Shown piece after piece: positions 8,682 through 16,795 of a stretch of DNA of 64,000 nt. The first letter of the stretch is position 1. Each line of letters starts with the position of its first letter. Source of the stretch: Natronococcus sp. AD-5 (lineage in GTDB: Archaea; Halobacteriota; Halobacteria; Halobacteriales; Natrialbaceae); assembly GCF_030734285.1 (NCBI RefSeq), contig NZ_CP132294.1, positions 2,976,001-3,040,000 of the forward strand, read 5' to 3'. Under the pieces are notes generated by a model. The model made no database searches, had not been told where the DNA came from, and saw nothing but the letters and a program-made list of their open reading frames with translations. The position numbers and the translations under genes were made by a program.

Positions 8682-9926
8682 ATGAGCAGCACTGCCCGGT
8701 CGCTCACCGAACCGCGGGTCCTCGCCCACGCGAAACGGCGGCTCTTTCCGGACGAGGATCTGGGACCCGCCTACGCGGTCGCCGACACGCAGTTCTCGCA
8801 GCAGGAGTGGCTCCCCGGACGCCCCGTCGATCCCGACGTCCGCGAGCGTCTGGCGCCGTTCAACCGCGTCCGGATCGGCGGCGGCTACCCGGACCTCGCG
8901 GGCGTCCGCACGCTCGAGTCGGAGCTGCTGGCCGTCGAGCGCTTCGGCGAGGAGCCGCCGCTGATCGCCGTCGAGGCGAAGGGGTACGCGAGCGGCGGCG
9001 TCGACACGCACCTCGGGATCGTCCAGGCGTACGACCGCCTCCACGAGGCGAACGCGGCCTATCTCGCCGCGCCCGCGGCGGTCGTCTCGGAGACCGACCG
9101 AACGCTCGCGCGGGAGCTGAACGTCGGCGTCCTCGGCGTCGAACCCGACGGCGCGGTGACGGCGCTCGAGGTGCCGCGAGTCGTCGGCAACCGGACGACG
9201 ACCGAGGCGACTGCGCTCCGCTTCCAGGCGAGCGCGCAGGGCGTCGCAGAGAAGTCCTTCAGGCTGAACCACCCGAAGAACTACCTCGGCTATCCGCTGG
9301 CGCACTACGCCGACGGCGACACCGAGACGCTGCTTTCGGAGTACAAGGTCGTCGGCGCGACGACGGAGGCGCGACGCGGCGCCGCGTTCCTCGGACTGAT
9401 CGACGACGGTCCGCGAGGAGCGGAGCTAACGTCGCTCGGAAAGGAGGTAGTGCGGTTCGCGCTGGCTCGCTGCGGTACCGTCGAGGCCGCCCTCGAGGAG
9501 TTCGAGGAGTGGTACCGATCGCGAAAACGGTTCGTCGACCTGGCGCCGGCGTGGGGGCAGCTCGCCCGCCGGGTCGTGTTCGCGTACCCGGCAACGGAGT
9601 TGCTCGTAACCGAACTGCAACGCCTCCACGAGGACGGAAACCGGGAGCCGTCGCTCGCGGAGTTCGTCGCGTACCTCCACGAGCTGCACCCCTCGTTCGC
9701 CGTGGAGCTGTTCGTCCGCGGCGACGAAGCCGTCCGACGGCGCGTCCTGACCGCGGACGGCGAGCTTCGACGGGCGGCGCTCGAGGACGGGGCCGTCTAC
9801 CACGCGCCGACCGTCTTCCAGCTGAAGGCGATGCTGTACCACGCCGGGATCCTCACCGAGCGCGGACGTGAGCCGCATCGACTCGAGCCGACCGCCGACG
9901 TCTGGGCGCTCCGCGAGGCGGTCTGA
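8682..9926 (+). CDS. Probable PD-(D/E)xK-fold protein with C-terminal helical/wHTH-like region
   Basis: 414 residues; I do not recognise a named family. The N-terminal third reads like a restriction-endonuclease-fold core: GGGYPDLAGV (D71), then PLIAVEAKGY (E98-x-K100), then GIVQAYDRLHEANAAYLAAP with a conserved Gln115, followed by a strand ELNVGVLGV. The rest is helical and acidic, with segments resembling winged-helix modules (LTSLGKEVVRFAL; VFQLKAMLYHAGILTE). The start is ATG 8682, chosen because upstream sequence in this frame is Arg-rich and non-haloarchaeal. It stands alone, with no methyltransferase beside it, so a defence or repair role is inference. Confidence 0.7.
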   Translation: MSSTARSLTEPRVLAHAKRRLFPDEDLGPAYAVADTQFSQQEWLPGRPVDPDVRERLAPFNRVRIGGGYPDLAGVRTLESELLAVERFGEEPPLIAVEAKGYASGGVDTHLGIVQAYDRLHEANAAYLAAPAAVVSETDRTLARELNVGVLGVEPDGAVTALEVPRVVGNRTTTEATALRFQASAQGVAEKSFRLNHPKNYLGYPLAHYADGDTETLLSEYKVVGATTEARRGAAFLGLIDDGPRGAELTSLGKEVVRFALARCGTVEAALEEFEEWYRSRKRFVDLAPAWGQLARRVVFAYPATELLVTELQRLHEDGNREPSLAEFVAYLHELHPSFAVELFVRGDEAVRRRVLTADGELRRAALEDGAVYHAPTVFQLKAMLYHAGILTERGREPHRLEPTADVWALREAV

Positions 9927-10223
9927 CGACGACTCCCCGGCGCAGGTGGTGCGGTAATCGTCGGAGAGCGTCGGTAGGCACTCCGTAGCGCTCGTTCGGC
10001 GCGGTTTCGACGCTCGATTGAACCCCGCCGTCGAGTTCCGAATCCCGTCGACTCTCCGTCGGCGTGGCGACCGTCGAGAGCGCGGTAGGCGCCAGTTTCC
10101 AGCGTTTCCGAACGCTACCTCCCGTCTCAACCGGTCGGTAACCGGGACGTTCACTCGGGAAGCAGTACGCTATCGGACGTTTCGCGACGGATACTTATGC
10201 AACCGAGAGTGTCAGCCCGAGGC
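9927..10223. other. Intergenic region with a TATA box
   Basis: No gene recognised. TACTTATG at 10192-10199 is a plausible TATA box. An initiator at the usual distance would fall at about 10222-10226, exactly on the ATG of the small ORF at 10224. Confidence 0.45.
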
Positions 10224-10352
10224 ATGCGATCAGCCAGGCGTAACGGTGGGTGGCACCGGCACAGCGCGCGTTCGATCCAGCCGACGAGAGACGCCGCCGC
10301 GGGTGTCGACGCATCGGATTCGCGAACGAGCTACAGGGGTGAGCGAGCGTGA
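10224..10352 (+). CDS. Possible 42-residue leader ORF overlapping the aminotransferase start
   Basis: ATG 10224 lies 25-32 nt after the TATA-like TACTTATG. The ORF ends with TGA 10350-10352, overlapping the GTG start of the next gene as GTGA, which would allow translational coupling. The peptide is Arg-rich (MRSARRNGGWHRHSARSIQP), unlike the acidic haloarchaeal proteome, so this may be chance. It could be a leader peptide, or simply a 125-nt 5' leader. Confidence 0.3.
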   Translation: MRSARRNGGWHRHSARSIQPTRDAAAGVDASDSRTSYRGERA

Positions 10353-11506
10353 CGGGAGCGTATCCGATCGCGACGGGCGGAACGTTCCCGGACAAAGAGT
10401 GGGTACTTGCCGAAATAGAGGAGATACTCGACGGCGAGGCGCGGTTGACGATGGGCGATCATTGCGCGGCGTTCGAACGCGAGTTCGCCGACTACGTCGG
10501 CCGCGATCACGGAATCGTGACGAACTCGTGTACGTCGGCCCTGGAGACGGTCTTCCGGACGCTCGACGTCAGCGGCGAGGAGGTGATCGTGCCGCCCCAG
10601 ACGTTCGCCGCGAACGCCTCGTCGGTGCTGTCGACGGGCGGGGAGCTTCGGTTCGCGGACATCGAGCCGTCCGATCACAACCTATCGCTCGAGTCGGTCC
10701 GAGAGCGGATCGGCGACGAGACGGCGGCCGTCGTCGTCGTCCACTTCGCCGGCAACGTCTGCGAGCGAACGCCGGAGCTGCGAGCGCTCTGCGAGGAACA
10801 CGACGCCGTCCTGATCGAGGACTGCTCGCACGCCCACGGGGCCGCGCTCGACGGCAGACCGGCCGGAAGCATGGGTCACGTGGCGTGTTTCTCCTTTTAC
10901 GCGACCAAGGTGATGACGACCGGGGAGGGCGGGATGATCCTGACGGACGACGAGGAGTTCGCCAGGGAGGTCGCGGCCGTCCGGAATCGCGGGCTCGATC
11001 CGGCGACCGACGACTCGCGCTTCGAGTTCCTCGGCAGCAACTACCGGCTGTCCGAACTCGCGGCCGTGCTCGGTCGGAGCCAGCTCGAGCACGTCGACGC
11101 CTTCGTCGACCACCGCAACGAGATCGCCCGGGTCTACGACGACGTCTTCTCCGAACTCGCCGACCGGGGCGTCGCCCGGCCCGTCTCGCCGCCGCCGAAC
11201 GTTCGCTCGAGTTACTGGCGCTACCCCGTCGCGCTCGATGACGGCCTCGACCGGACCCGGATTCGGGACCGCCTCCGCGAGGAGGGGATCACCGTCGACT
11301 TCGCGTACGATCCGCCCCTGCACCGCCAGCCGTTCGTGACCGAGCGGTACGACACCGACGGCGTCGCCCCGAACGCGGAGTCGGCGATGAGTCGGCACGT
11401 CTGCCTTCCCATCCATCGGGACCTGACGGTCGAAGACGCGAAATACGTCGGCGAGCGAGCCGCCAGCGCGATCCGAAAAGCGGGGTCGGCGACGGTGGAT
11501 CGATAG
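10349..11506 (+). CDS. DegT/DnrJ/EryC1/StrS-family PLP aminotransferase
   Basis: 385 residues of PF01041, enzymes that transfer an amino group to keto-sugars for nucleotide-sugar or glycan synthesis. Landmarks are the substrate loop GIVTNSCTSALE, the strand EVIVPPQTFAANASS, the PLP-binding Asp in VLIEDCSHAHGA, the Schiff-base Lys in CFSFYATKVMTTGEGGM, and the C-terminal NYRLSELAAVLGRSQLE. The start is GTG 10349. The family often sits in surface-polysaccharide clusters, but no glycosyltransferase is nearby here. Confidence 0.9.
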   Translation: MTGAYPIATGGTFPDKEWVLAEIEEILDGEARLTMGDHCAAFEREFADYVGRDHGIVTNSCTSALETVFRTLDVSGEEVIVPPQTFAANASSVLSTGGELRFADIEPSDHNLSLESVRERIGDETAAVVVVHFAGNVCERTPELRALCEEHDAVLIEDCSHAHGAALDGRPAGSMGHVACFSFYATKVMTTGEGGMILTDDEEFAREVAAVRNRGLDPATDDSRFEFLGSNYRLSELAAVLGRSQLEHVDAFVDHRNEIARVYDDVFSELADRGVARPVSPPPNVRSSYWRYPVALDDGLDRTRIRDRLREEGITVDFAYDPPLHRQPFVTERYDTDGVAPNAESAMSRHVCLPIHRDLTVEDAKYVGERAASAIRKAGSATVDR

Positions 11507-11623
11507 GACGCGACCCGAGACGGTATCAACGACAGCGGATTTCGTCGGGGACTGGTACCGCACGTCGCAGCGAGAATTCCAAACCGGCTCCGGGAAACTA
11601 GATCGGCGGGGTCGTCGATACGT

Positions 11624-11755
11624 CTACTCCGAGGAGCCGTTCTCGTCGTCTTCGTCGTCCGACGGCTCCACGTCGGTTTCGTCCTGTCGTCCCCCCTCTT
11701 CGGGAAGGTTTCCGTCGCTCTCTTCGTCGTCGTTATCGTTACCAGTATCGGCCAT
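11624..11755 (-). CDS. Small highly acidic hypothetical protein (43 aa)
   Basis: ATG at 11753-11755 and TAG at 11624-11626 enclose 43 codons: MADTGNDNDDEESDGNLPEE, then a Gly/Arg/Gln turn and DVEPSDDEDDENGSSE. The strongly acidic composition and haloarchaeal codon choice (GAC, GAG, TCG) fit a real small protein. No domain can be named. It is divergent from the NhaC gene. Confidence 0.5.
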   Translation of the reverse strand: MADTGNDNDDEESDGNLPEEGGRQDETDVEPSDDEDDENGSSE

Positions 11756-11870
11756 GGCAACCGAAACACGCCTTCGAGGGAATTGAAGCTTCGCCCGTCA
11801 CTCGACGACCGCGGGCTCGAGAGGAAAGAACGCCGATGAACATCGTAAATCTCGATGGTTCATGGGAAGT

Positions 11871-11877
11871 TTTAAAA
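11871..11877 (+). promoter_or_regulatory. TATA box for the NhaC-family gene
   Basis: TTTAAAA lies 26-32 nt before ATG 11903, giving a leaderless start there rather than at the in-frame ATG 11882, which would sit only 5 nt from the box. Confidence 0.65.
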
Positions 11878-11902
11878 ACAAATGTTCGAATATGGTGTGA
11901 GT

Positions 11903-13675
11903 ATGTCATACGAATCGCTTCCGATCGGTGCACTGGCGCTAGCACCGCCGCTTCTCGCGATCGTGCTCGCGATGTACACGCGGCAGGTGCTGGTGTCGCT
12001 GTTCGCCGGCATCTGGATCGGCGCGCTGATGGTCGCCGACTGGAACCCCGTCGCGGCGACGGCGCTGTCGATGGATTGGATCGTCGAGGTGGTCCGATCG
12101 CCGTTCAACACCAGATTCCTGCTGTTGATCATGTTCATGGGCGCCGGCGCCGCGTTCATCTACAAATCCGGCGGGATCATCGCGCTGCAGAACTGGATCG
12201 GCCACCGGGTGAACACGGCCCGCGATTCCCACATCCTGACCTGGCTCATCGGCGTGTTCATTTTCTTCGACTCGTACACGAGCACGATCGTCACGGGGAA
12301 CGCCACTCGAGAGCTCTCCGAGGAGAACGATAGCTCGCGCGAGATGCACGCGTACGTACTCGACTCGACGACCTCGCCGGTCACCACCTTCGGGCCGGTC
12401 TCGAACTGGATCGGGTACCAGGTGTCGATGATCATCGTCGGCTTCGAGGCGGCCCGGTTCACCGCCGACGAGGTGGGGATCACCGCGTTCGGACTCTTCC
12501 TCCAGAGCATTCCGTGGAACATCTACTGCTTCATGGCGTTTTTCATGGTCGGGTTCATTTCGATCACCCAGCGGTTCTACGGGCCGATGCTGGACGCCGA
12601 GTGGCGCTCGCGCAAGGAGAAGAAGACCCTTCGCGAGGACGCGACGCCGCTATCCGACATCACGACCGACGTCGGCGAACCGAGCGAAAAGAACCCGACG
12701 CTGTTCAACTTCTTCGTCCCGATCCTGACCTTACTGATCGTGGGACTGGTTTCGATGTGGTGGCTCGGCGGCGGGTACGAACCCGGCGTCGATATCGCGA
12801 CCGCGTTTCAGGAGACCGACGTCGCTCTCGGCCTCCTCTACGGAGCGTTCGCGTTCATGGCCGCGGGAATGATCGGTGCGCTCGGCTTCGGAACGATGGG
12901 TCTCGACGAGGCCGGCGACGTCGTCATCAACGGGTTCAAGACGATGATGATCGCGGCCGCGATCATCGTCCTCGCCTGGGGTATCGGACACGCGGCCGAA
13001 CGGGTCGGAACCGCCGAGTTCATCGTCGACGCGATGGTCGGCAGCGGCATCCCGGGATCGCTCCTCCCGCTCATCATCTTCGCCGCCGCGATGTTTATCG
13101 CGTTCACGACCGGAACGTCCTGGGGGACCATGGCGATCGTGACGCCGCTGGCGATTCCGCTCGGCTACGAACTGGTCGGCCTCTCGGTGCTCCCCGTTCT
13201 CATGGGCGCGCTGTTCGGCGGGGCCATCTGGGGCGACCACGTTTCGCCGATCAGCGATACGACCGTCATGTCCTCGATCTTCTCCGGATCGGACCACATC
13301 GATCACGTGAACACGCAGATCCCGTTCGCGATGACCGCGGCCGGCGTCACCGCTATCGCGTTACTCCTGTACGCCGCCGGCGTCACCTCCGCCGCGGTAC
13401 TGCTTCCGCTGTCGTTCGTCCTGACGGCGACCGCGGTCGTCGTCCTGAACAAACTGGACGCCCGCCGGAAGAACCTTCCCGAGGTCATGCCGACCGCTCG
13501 AGCGATCGACGACGGTGACGTCGACGTCGATGCGATCGAACGAGACGACGTCCGCGCCGAAACGGCGAACGCCGACGGCGCGTACGATCACTTCGAAGTT
13601 ATCCCCGTGACCGCCGTCATCGTCGTTCTCGGCTACCTCACGCTGCTGTTCGGATTCGCCATGCTCGCTACCTGA
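11903..13675 (+). CDS. NhaC-family Na+/H+ antiporter
   Basis: 590 residues with about twelve membrane segments in two related halves (PF03553). Family features include the Asp/Ser-rich re-entrant FDSYTSTIVTGNATRELSE in the first half, FTTGTSWGTMAIVTPLAIPL, and the ion-site segment GAIWGDHVSPISDTTVMSS in the second half. An acidic loop and a soluble acidic stretch near 530-560 precede the last helix. It exchanges Na+ for H+ (or a related organic-acid couple) across the cell membrane, relevant to salt and pH balance. The start is set by the TATA box at 11871. Confidence 0.9.
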   Translation: MSYESLPIGALALAPPLLAIVLAMYTRQVLVSLFAGIWIGALMVADWNPVAATALSMDWIVEVVRSPFNTRFLLLIMFMGAGAAFIYKSGGIIALQNWIGHRVNTARDSHILTWLIGVFIFFDSYTSTIVTGNATRELSEENDSSREMHAYVLDSTTSPVTTFGPVSNWIGYQVSMIIVGFEAARFTADEVGITAFGLFLQSIPWNIYCFMAFFMVGFISITQRFYGPMLDAEWRSRKEKKTLREDATPLSDITTDVGEPSEKNPTLFNFFVPILTLLIVGLVSMWWLGGGYEPGVDIATAFQETDVALGLLYGAFAFMAAGMIGALGFGTMGLDEAGDVVINGFKTMMIAAAIIVLAWGIGHAAERVGTAEFIVDAMVGSGIPGSLLPLIIFAAAMFIAFTTGTSWGTMAIVTPLAIPLGYELVGLSVLPVLMGALFGGAIWGDHVSPISDTTVMSSIFSGSDHIDHVNTQIPFAMTAAGVTAIALLLYAAGVTSAAVLLPLSFVLTATAVVVLNKLDARRKNLPEVMPTARAIDDGDVDVDAIERDDVRAETANADGAYDHFEVIPVTAVIVVLGYLTLLFGFAMLAT

Positions 13676-14156
13676 GCGCGCTCGTGGCGAACGTCTTTTC
13701 GGTTCGATCTTCGCCGAATACATCGAACAAGTGAAATCAGTAACCGAACCTCGATCCACCGGTTAAAACGCGGCGCGCAGAGAACCGGCTACTGCACGGC
13801 GCCAACGAGACGGATACCGTACCAGCCGGCGGCGATTCGCGCAAGGAGCCGCGGCGGCGAGCGTCGGGATGCGCCTCACCGCGGGCGGCCGCGACGCCGA
13901 GGTCACCCTCGCGGTCGACGCCCACTCCAAGCGGATGGGCGCCCATCCGTGGGGCGATACCGACTCGTCCCAGGAGGAGTTTCGTCGAGGCCCGGCCGCG
14001 AGGCGGCGTTCTCCTCGAGTCGGGGTGCATCGACGAGGCTCTCCCTCGAGCGCCCGACGTGCGAGATGGCCACAGTGCGATATCGTACGAGCTATTTTCA
14101 ATTTATGAGAATTCTTCGTTGTATTTATGTAAGTCACCATAGATAAACATTCGCAG
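13676..14156. other. Intergenic region, possible ORF remnant
   Basis: 481 nt. From ATG 13869 about 38 codons read with good haloarchaeal usage (GGRDAEVTLAVDAHSKRMGA), after which the frame turns Arg-rich. A neighbouring frame then reads FVEARPRGGVLLESGCIDEA. This pattern suggests a decayed gene but no family is recognised. The last 60 nt are AT-rich and carry a TATA-like GTATTTAT (14121-14128), 29-36 nt before the carboxypeptidase ATG. Confidence 0.4.
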
Positions 14157-15281
14157 ATGAAAGGAAATCGCTTCAACTCGACCCGACGTACGGTACTCAA
14201 AACCCTCAGTGGAGCGCTCACCGCCGGGGCCGTCAGCGGCGTTGTCTCGGCAGGTCACGATGACGGCCATATCGTCCCGAACGGGCCGTGGCTAACGGGA
14301 GAGCAGGAAACCCGCTACGACGGATTTTACGACTACGAAGAGTTAGTCGAGCGTCTCGAACAGATCGAACGGAGCACGCAGGGGCGCGTCTCGGTCGATA
14401 CGATCGGCCAGTCGAACCACGGGCGGGATATTTTCCGCGCGACGGTCGGCGACGGAGCCGAGGACGTTTTCGTTATCACGCAACAACACGGAAACGAACC
14501 GACCGGAACGGAAGCCGTCCTCACCAACCTCCTGCGTTTACTCGGGAACGACGGAGCGGTTGCGCGAGACATCCTCGATGAACTTACGGTCCACGTGATT
14601 CCCCGCGTGAACGTCGACGGCGCCGAGATCCCGCAGCGCTACAACGTCGATCCGGACGCGCCCGCGCGTGACACCGGCGAGGGGTTCTTCACGGCGGGGT
14701 CCGAGGGCGTCGGATGGGATATCAATCGGTATCACGATCCGGACTGGGAGGAGAGTCGCCTGTATCGGAACCACCCCGACGAGTATCCCGAGAATCCGGT
14801 TCCGGAGGCGGTCGCGGTGCACGAAGCCGTCGAGGCGGTCGACCCGCTCTGGATCGCCGACGTCCACAATCAAGGAACGTACAAAGACGACGACGGCGAC
14901 ATGATCACCAGTTCCATCTACTGGCCGATCAACGAGCGCGTCGAAGAGGGCCCGCGGAACCTCTCGAAGCAGTTGTGCCGCGTGATATACGATCATGTCC
15001 AACCGTTCGGCTACGCCAATATCACCCAATATCCCGGCGGGACGTATCCGGGAATCGCGCGCAACGGGTACGGCCTGCGCGGACTCGGCAGCATCCTGCT
15101 CGAGCACCGGGCCGGCGTCGGCCAGAAATCGCAGGGATACCTCAACCGACTGGCGCTCGAACAACTCGTGAGTATATTCGAGGCGACCGCCGACGGATCC
15201 CTGTACGACGTCGATCCCGCGACCGCCGAGGACATCCCCGAACGCGGGGACTGGCACTACGAGTCGCTTCCGCCGGAATAA
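14157..15281 (+). CDS. Tat-exported M14-family zinc carboxypeptidase
   Basis: 374 residues. The N-terminus STRRTVLKTLSGALTAGAVSG is a twin-arginine signal (RR at 10-11) with hydrophobic core and an A-x-A-like end near VVSAG, so the enzyme is secreted. The peptidase M14 core follows: zinc ligands H and E in QQHGNEPTGTEA, an Arg/Asn region VIPRVNVDGAE, the third zinc ligand His in IADVHNQGTY, and the catalytic Glu in SILLEHRAG. The length is that of a single-domain M14 enzyme without pro-domain. It probably removes C-terminal residues from extracellular peptides. A TATA-like box at 14121-14128 supports the start. Confidence 0.88.
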   Translation: MKGNRFNSTRRTVLKTLSGALTAGAVSGVVSAGHDDGHIVPNGPWLTGEQETRYDGFYDYEELVERLEQIERSTQGRVSVDTIGQSNHGRDIFRATVGDGAEDVFVITQQHGNEPTGTEAVLTNLLRLLGNDGAVARDILDELTVHVIPRVNVDGAEIPQRYNVDPDAPARDTGEGFFTAGSEGVGWDINRYHDPDWEESRLYRNHPDEYPENPVPEAVAVHEAVEAVDPLWIADVHNQGTYKDDDGDMITSSIYWPINERVEEGPRNLSKQLCRVIYDHVQPFGYANITQYPGGTYPGIARNGYGLRGLGSILLEHRAGVGQKSQGYLNRLALEQLVSIFEATADGSLYDVDPATAEDIPERGDWHYESLPPE

Positions 15282-15353
15282 CGCTCGACGAACTACACCG
15301 AGTTCGCTCTATATTTACAGTAGAATCGGCCGAGAAAACCGAACGGGATTCAA

Positions 15354-15430
15354 CGGGAGTGAACGCAGCGCGTTCGCGAGCTACGTCGCGTTCGTGAGAC
15401 GAGCGGAGCGAGTCGAACGGGCGTGACGGG
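15354..15430 (+). repeat. Dispersed repeat, copy B
   Basis: The same element as 8071-8146 in the opposite orientation, from CGGGAGTGAACGC to GCGTGACGGG. The shared core includes CGCGTTCGCGA, CTACG, CGCG and TCGTGAGACGAGCG. It lies about 70 nt past the carboxypeptidase stop. Confidence 0.6.
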
Positions 15431-15444
15431 ATCGTGAACTACGC

Positions 15445-15475
15445 CCGAGAACCTGCGCGAAGCGCAGAACCTCGG
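15445..15475. repeat. Dumbbell-shaped hairpin
   Basis: CCGAG-aac-CTGCGC-gaa-GCGCAG-aac-CTCGG: two perfectly paired stems separated by a symmetric aac/aac internal loop and capped by a gaa triloop. It could be an RNA structure or a protein-binding site. Confidence 0.6.
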
Positions 15476-15538
15476 TCTAATTCAAATCCCGCGCGGTTCG
15501 CTATTCGTGTCCGCCGTCGCTCACACAGATTAACGGGC

Positions 15539-15566
15539 GCCACGGGCTGTGGCGAAAGCCCGTGGC
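15539..15566. repeat. Ten-bp inverted repeat (hairpin)
   Basis: GCCACGGGCT (15539-15548) and AGCCCGTGGC (15557-15566) are perfect reverse complements separated by 8 nt. Subterminal hairpins like this mark ends of IS200/IS605-type elements, but no transposase is present, so a mobile-element remnant is only one option; a terminator is another. Confidence 0.6.
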
Positions 15567-15690
15567 GATTTACCTTGTGCACCGAGATATAGGCCGGTTT
15601 TCAGCGGGTTTCGGACCGGCAGTTTACGGGCTTCTGAGCGTAGTTAGAGGACTGACAAACAGCGTCTGATCAGGGCTTCGAACAGACCTC

Positions 15691-15996
15691 CTATGCGGAT
15701 TGGACTTTGACTTCGCCGTCCCCGCGGACGACGATATCATATCCGGCATACTGGAACTGAACAGTGTCCACAGCGGTATCAGACCGAGACATAAACAGGT
15801 CGTTCAGTGCCTCAGGATTGATCGCCTCATAAAGCGGCGGCAGATCAACAGGGTCGGCACCCACCACATCCGCAACTGCCGAGACAACCCTATAGACAGG
15901 CGTATTTTTAGTACCCTTCTCCCACGCGACATTAGTAGATACAGTCGGTTTAGCTGGAGAGTCGTCTTTGCTGACGTCCATGCTCATCTCTCTCAT
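15691..15996 (-). CDS. HalOD1 output-domain protein
   Basis: 101 residues from ATG 15996. The HalOD1 domain (PF18545) is clear: PVYRVVSAVADVVGADPVDL, then PLYEAINPEALNDLF and a C-terminal beta pair QFQYAGYDIVVRGDGEVKV. These domains are found alone or behind receiver domains in haloarchaea; their biochemical output is not established. Start choice: the minus-strand box CTTTTATC (16021-16028) lies 25-32 nt upstream of 15996, so the longer reading from 16056 is rejected. It sits at the left edge of the AT-rich tract. Confidence 0.85.
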   Translation of the reverse strand: MREMSMDVSKDDSPAKPTVSTNVAWEKGTKNTPVYRVVSAVADVVGADPVDLPPLYEAINPEALNDLFMSRSDTAVDTVQFQYAGYDIVVRGDGEVKVQSA

Positions 15997-16020
15997 GGAT
16001 ATTGATCTCCCAGATTCGAG

Positions 16021-16028
16021 GATAAAAG
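16021..16028 (-). promoter_or_regulatory. TATA box for the HalOD1 gene at 15691
   Basis: CTTTTATC on the minus strand, 25-32 nt from ATG 15996, implying a leaderless transcript. Confidence 0.6.
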
Positions 16029-16120
16029 AGTTTCTACCTTCTGATAAATTAACCACGGTTTTTCATGAGTGATGTGGCTACTCCTGGAGAGTTATGTAGG
16101 TTGTTATCATTAGCCATTCT

Positions 16121-16504
16121 ATGAGCACAGATGGTTCACAGTCAATTGGTCTCCTTGAGCGAGATGTGGAGAATCCGGCTGTTGGAACGTTCCCAACGAC
16201 GGTATCGTCGACCGCGTTCGATGCCGTAACCCGTGGCGATCTCATCTATTGGGGAGAATGGTCAGATCGGGACTCTCTCGTGGTCACGAGGCATCGTTCT
16301 GTCTACGACACCGATTCTCGATTCACGGAGCTAGGACAATCTATGCTCGACAGCGACGGCACTACCACGTTACCGCCACCTGTTGTCGACCGCATCGAAC
16401 AATGGGCGACAGAGAAGATCCATTGTGTCCGAGACGAGTCGATTCCGATGGTTTGCTTGCTTATGGCAGATGGCGTGTTTCAGACGCATAGTAACGGAGA
16501 GTAG
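16121..16504 (+). CDS. Hypothetical protein (127 aa)
   Basis: 127 residues, soluble and mildly acidic, with no recognised motif. It reads as a single alpha/beta domain: a segment rich in beta-type residues (DLIYWGEWSDRDSLVVTRHR), then a helix (VVDRIEQWATEKIHCV) and a final hydrophobic strand (IPMVCLLMADGVFQT). Codon use is less GC-biased than in flanking core genes, matching the AT-rich tract. Convergent with the next small gene. Function unknown. Confidence 0.6.
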   Translation: MSTDGSQSIGLLERDVENPAVGTFPTTVSSTAFDAVTRGDLIYWGEWSDRDSLVVTRHRSVYDTDSRFTELGQSMLDSDGTTTLPPPVVDRIEQWATEKIHCVRDESIPMVCLLMADGVFQTHSNGE

Positions 16505-16513
16505 AGAGGCAAG

Positions 16514-16795
16514 TTATTCTCTCTCCTCAGCAGGAGTAGTCACGCGAAGCTCGGTGTCAACCTTGTAGAGGTACCCTCGTTGGAGCAATCGCTTGATTGC
16601 GTGTTCAGCATCCGCTTGTTCGAGTCCCAGCTCGTCGGATGTGCATAGTACGTCTACTGCTTGTTCTCGGCTGACCGACGAAATCTGGCCTTGGCTGTTA
16701 CTGGTATTTGAATCTGTGATGTAGGCGGAAAGCACGTGGTATGCGTCTGTAATCCACTCGGGAAGCGGGGGACGCGAATCAGTGGCCAGAGACAT
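16514..16795 (-). CDS. Small winged-helix-like hypothetical protein (93 aa)
   Basis: 93 residues. The C-terminal half, EQADAEHAIKRLLQRGYLYKVDTELRVT, has the helix-turn-strand pattern of a winged-helix wing (R-G-Y-L-Y ... L-R-V-T). The N-terminal half is a helix (LPEWITDAYHVLSAYI) plus a Ser/Asn linker. It may be a small DNA-binding protein, but no family is recognised. Convergent with the 127-aa hypothetical protein, 9 nt apart. Confidence 0.6.
   Translation of the reverse strand: MSLATDSRPPLPEWITDAYHVLSAYITDSNTSNSQGQISSVSREQAVDVLCTSDELGLEQADAEHAIKRLLQRGYLYKVDTELRVTTPAEERE

Larger units (their letters stand above)
15282..15690. other. Gene-free tract with repeat and hairpins at the left edge of the AT-rich region
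   Basis: 409 nt without a gene. It holds repeat copy B (15354-15430), a dumbbell hairpin (15445-15475), a tRNA 3'-end-like string TTCAAATCCCGCGCGG (15481-15496) and a ten-bp-stem hairpin (15539-15566). GC content drops downstream. Confidence 0.6.

Noticed and set aside
15340-15350. ACGGGATT string as a direct repeat of the tRNA-Arg 3' end
   Set aside because: Only eight bases match the tRNA (ACGGGATTTGAACC); too short for an attachment site in GC-rich DNA.
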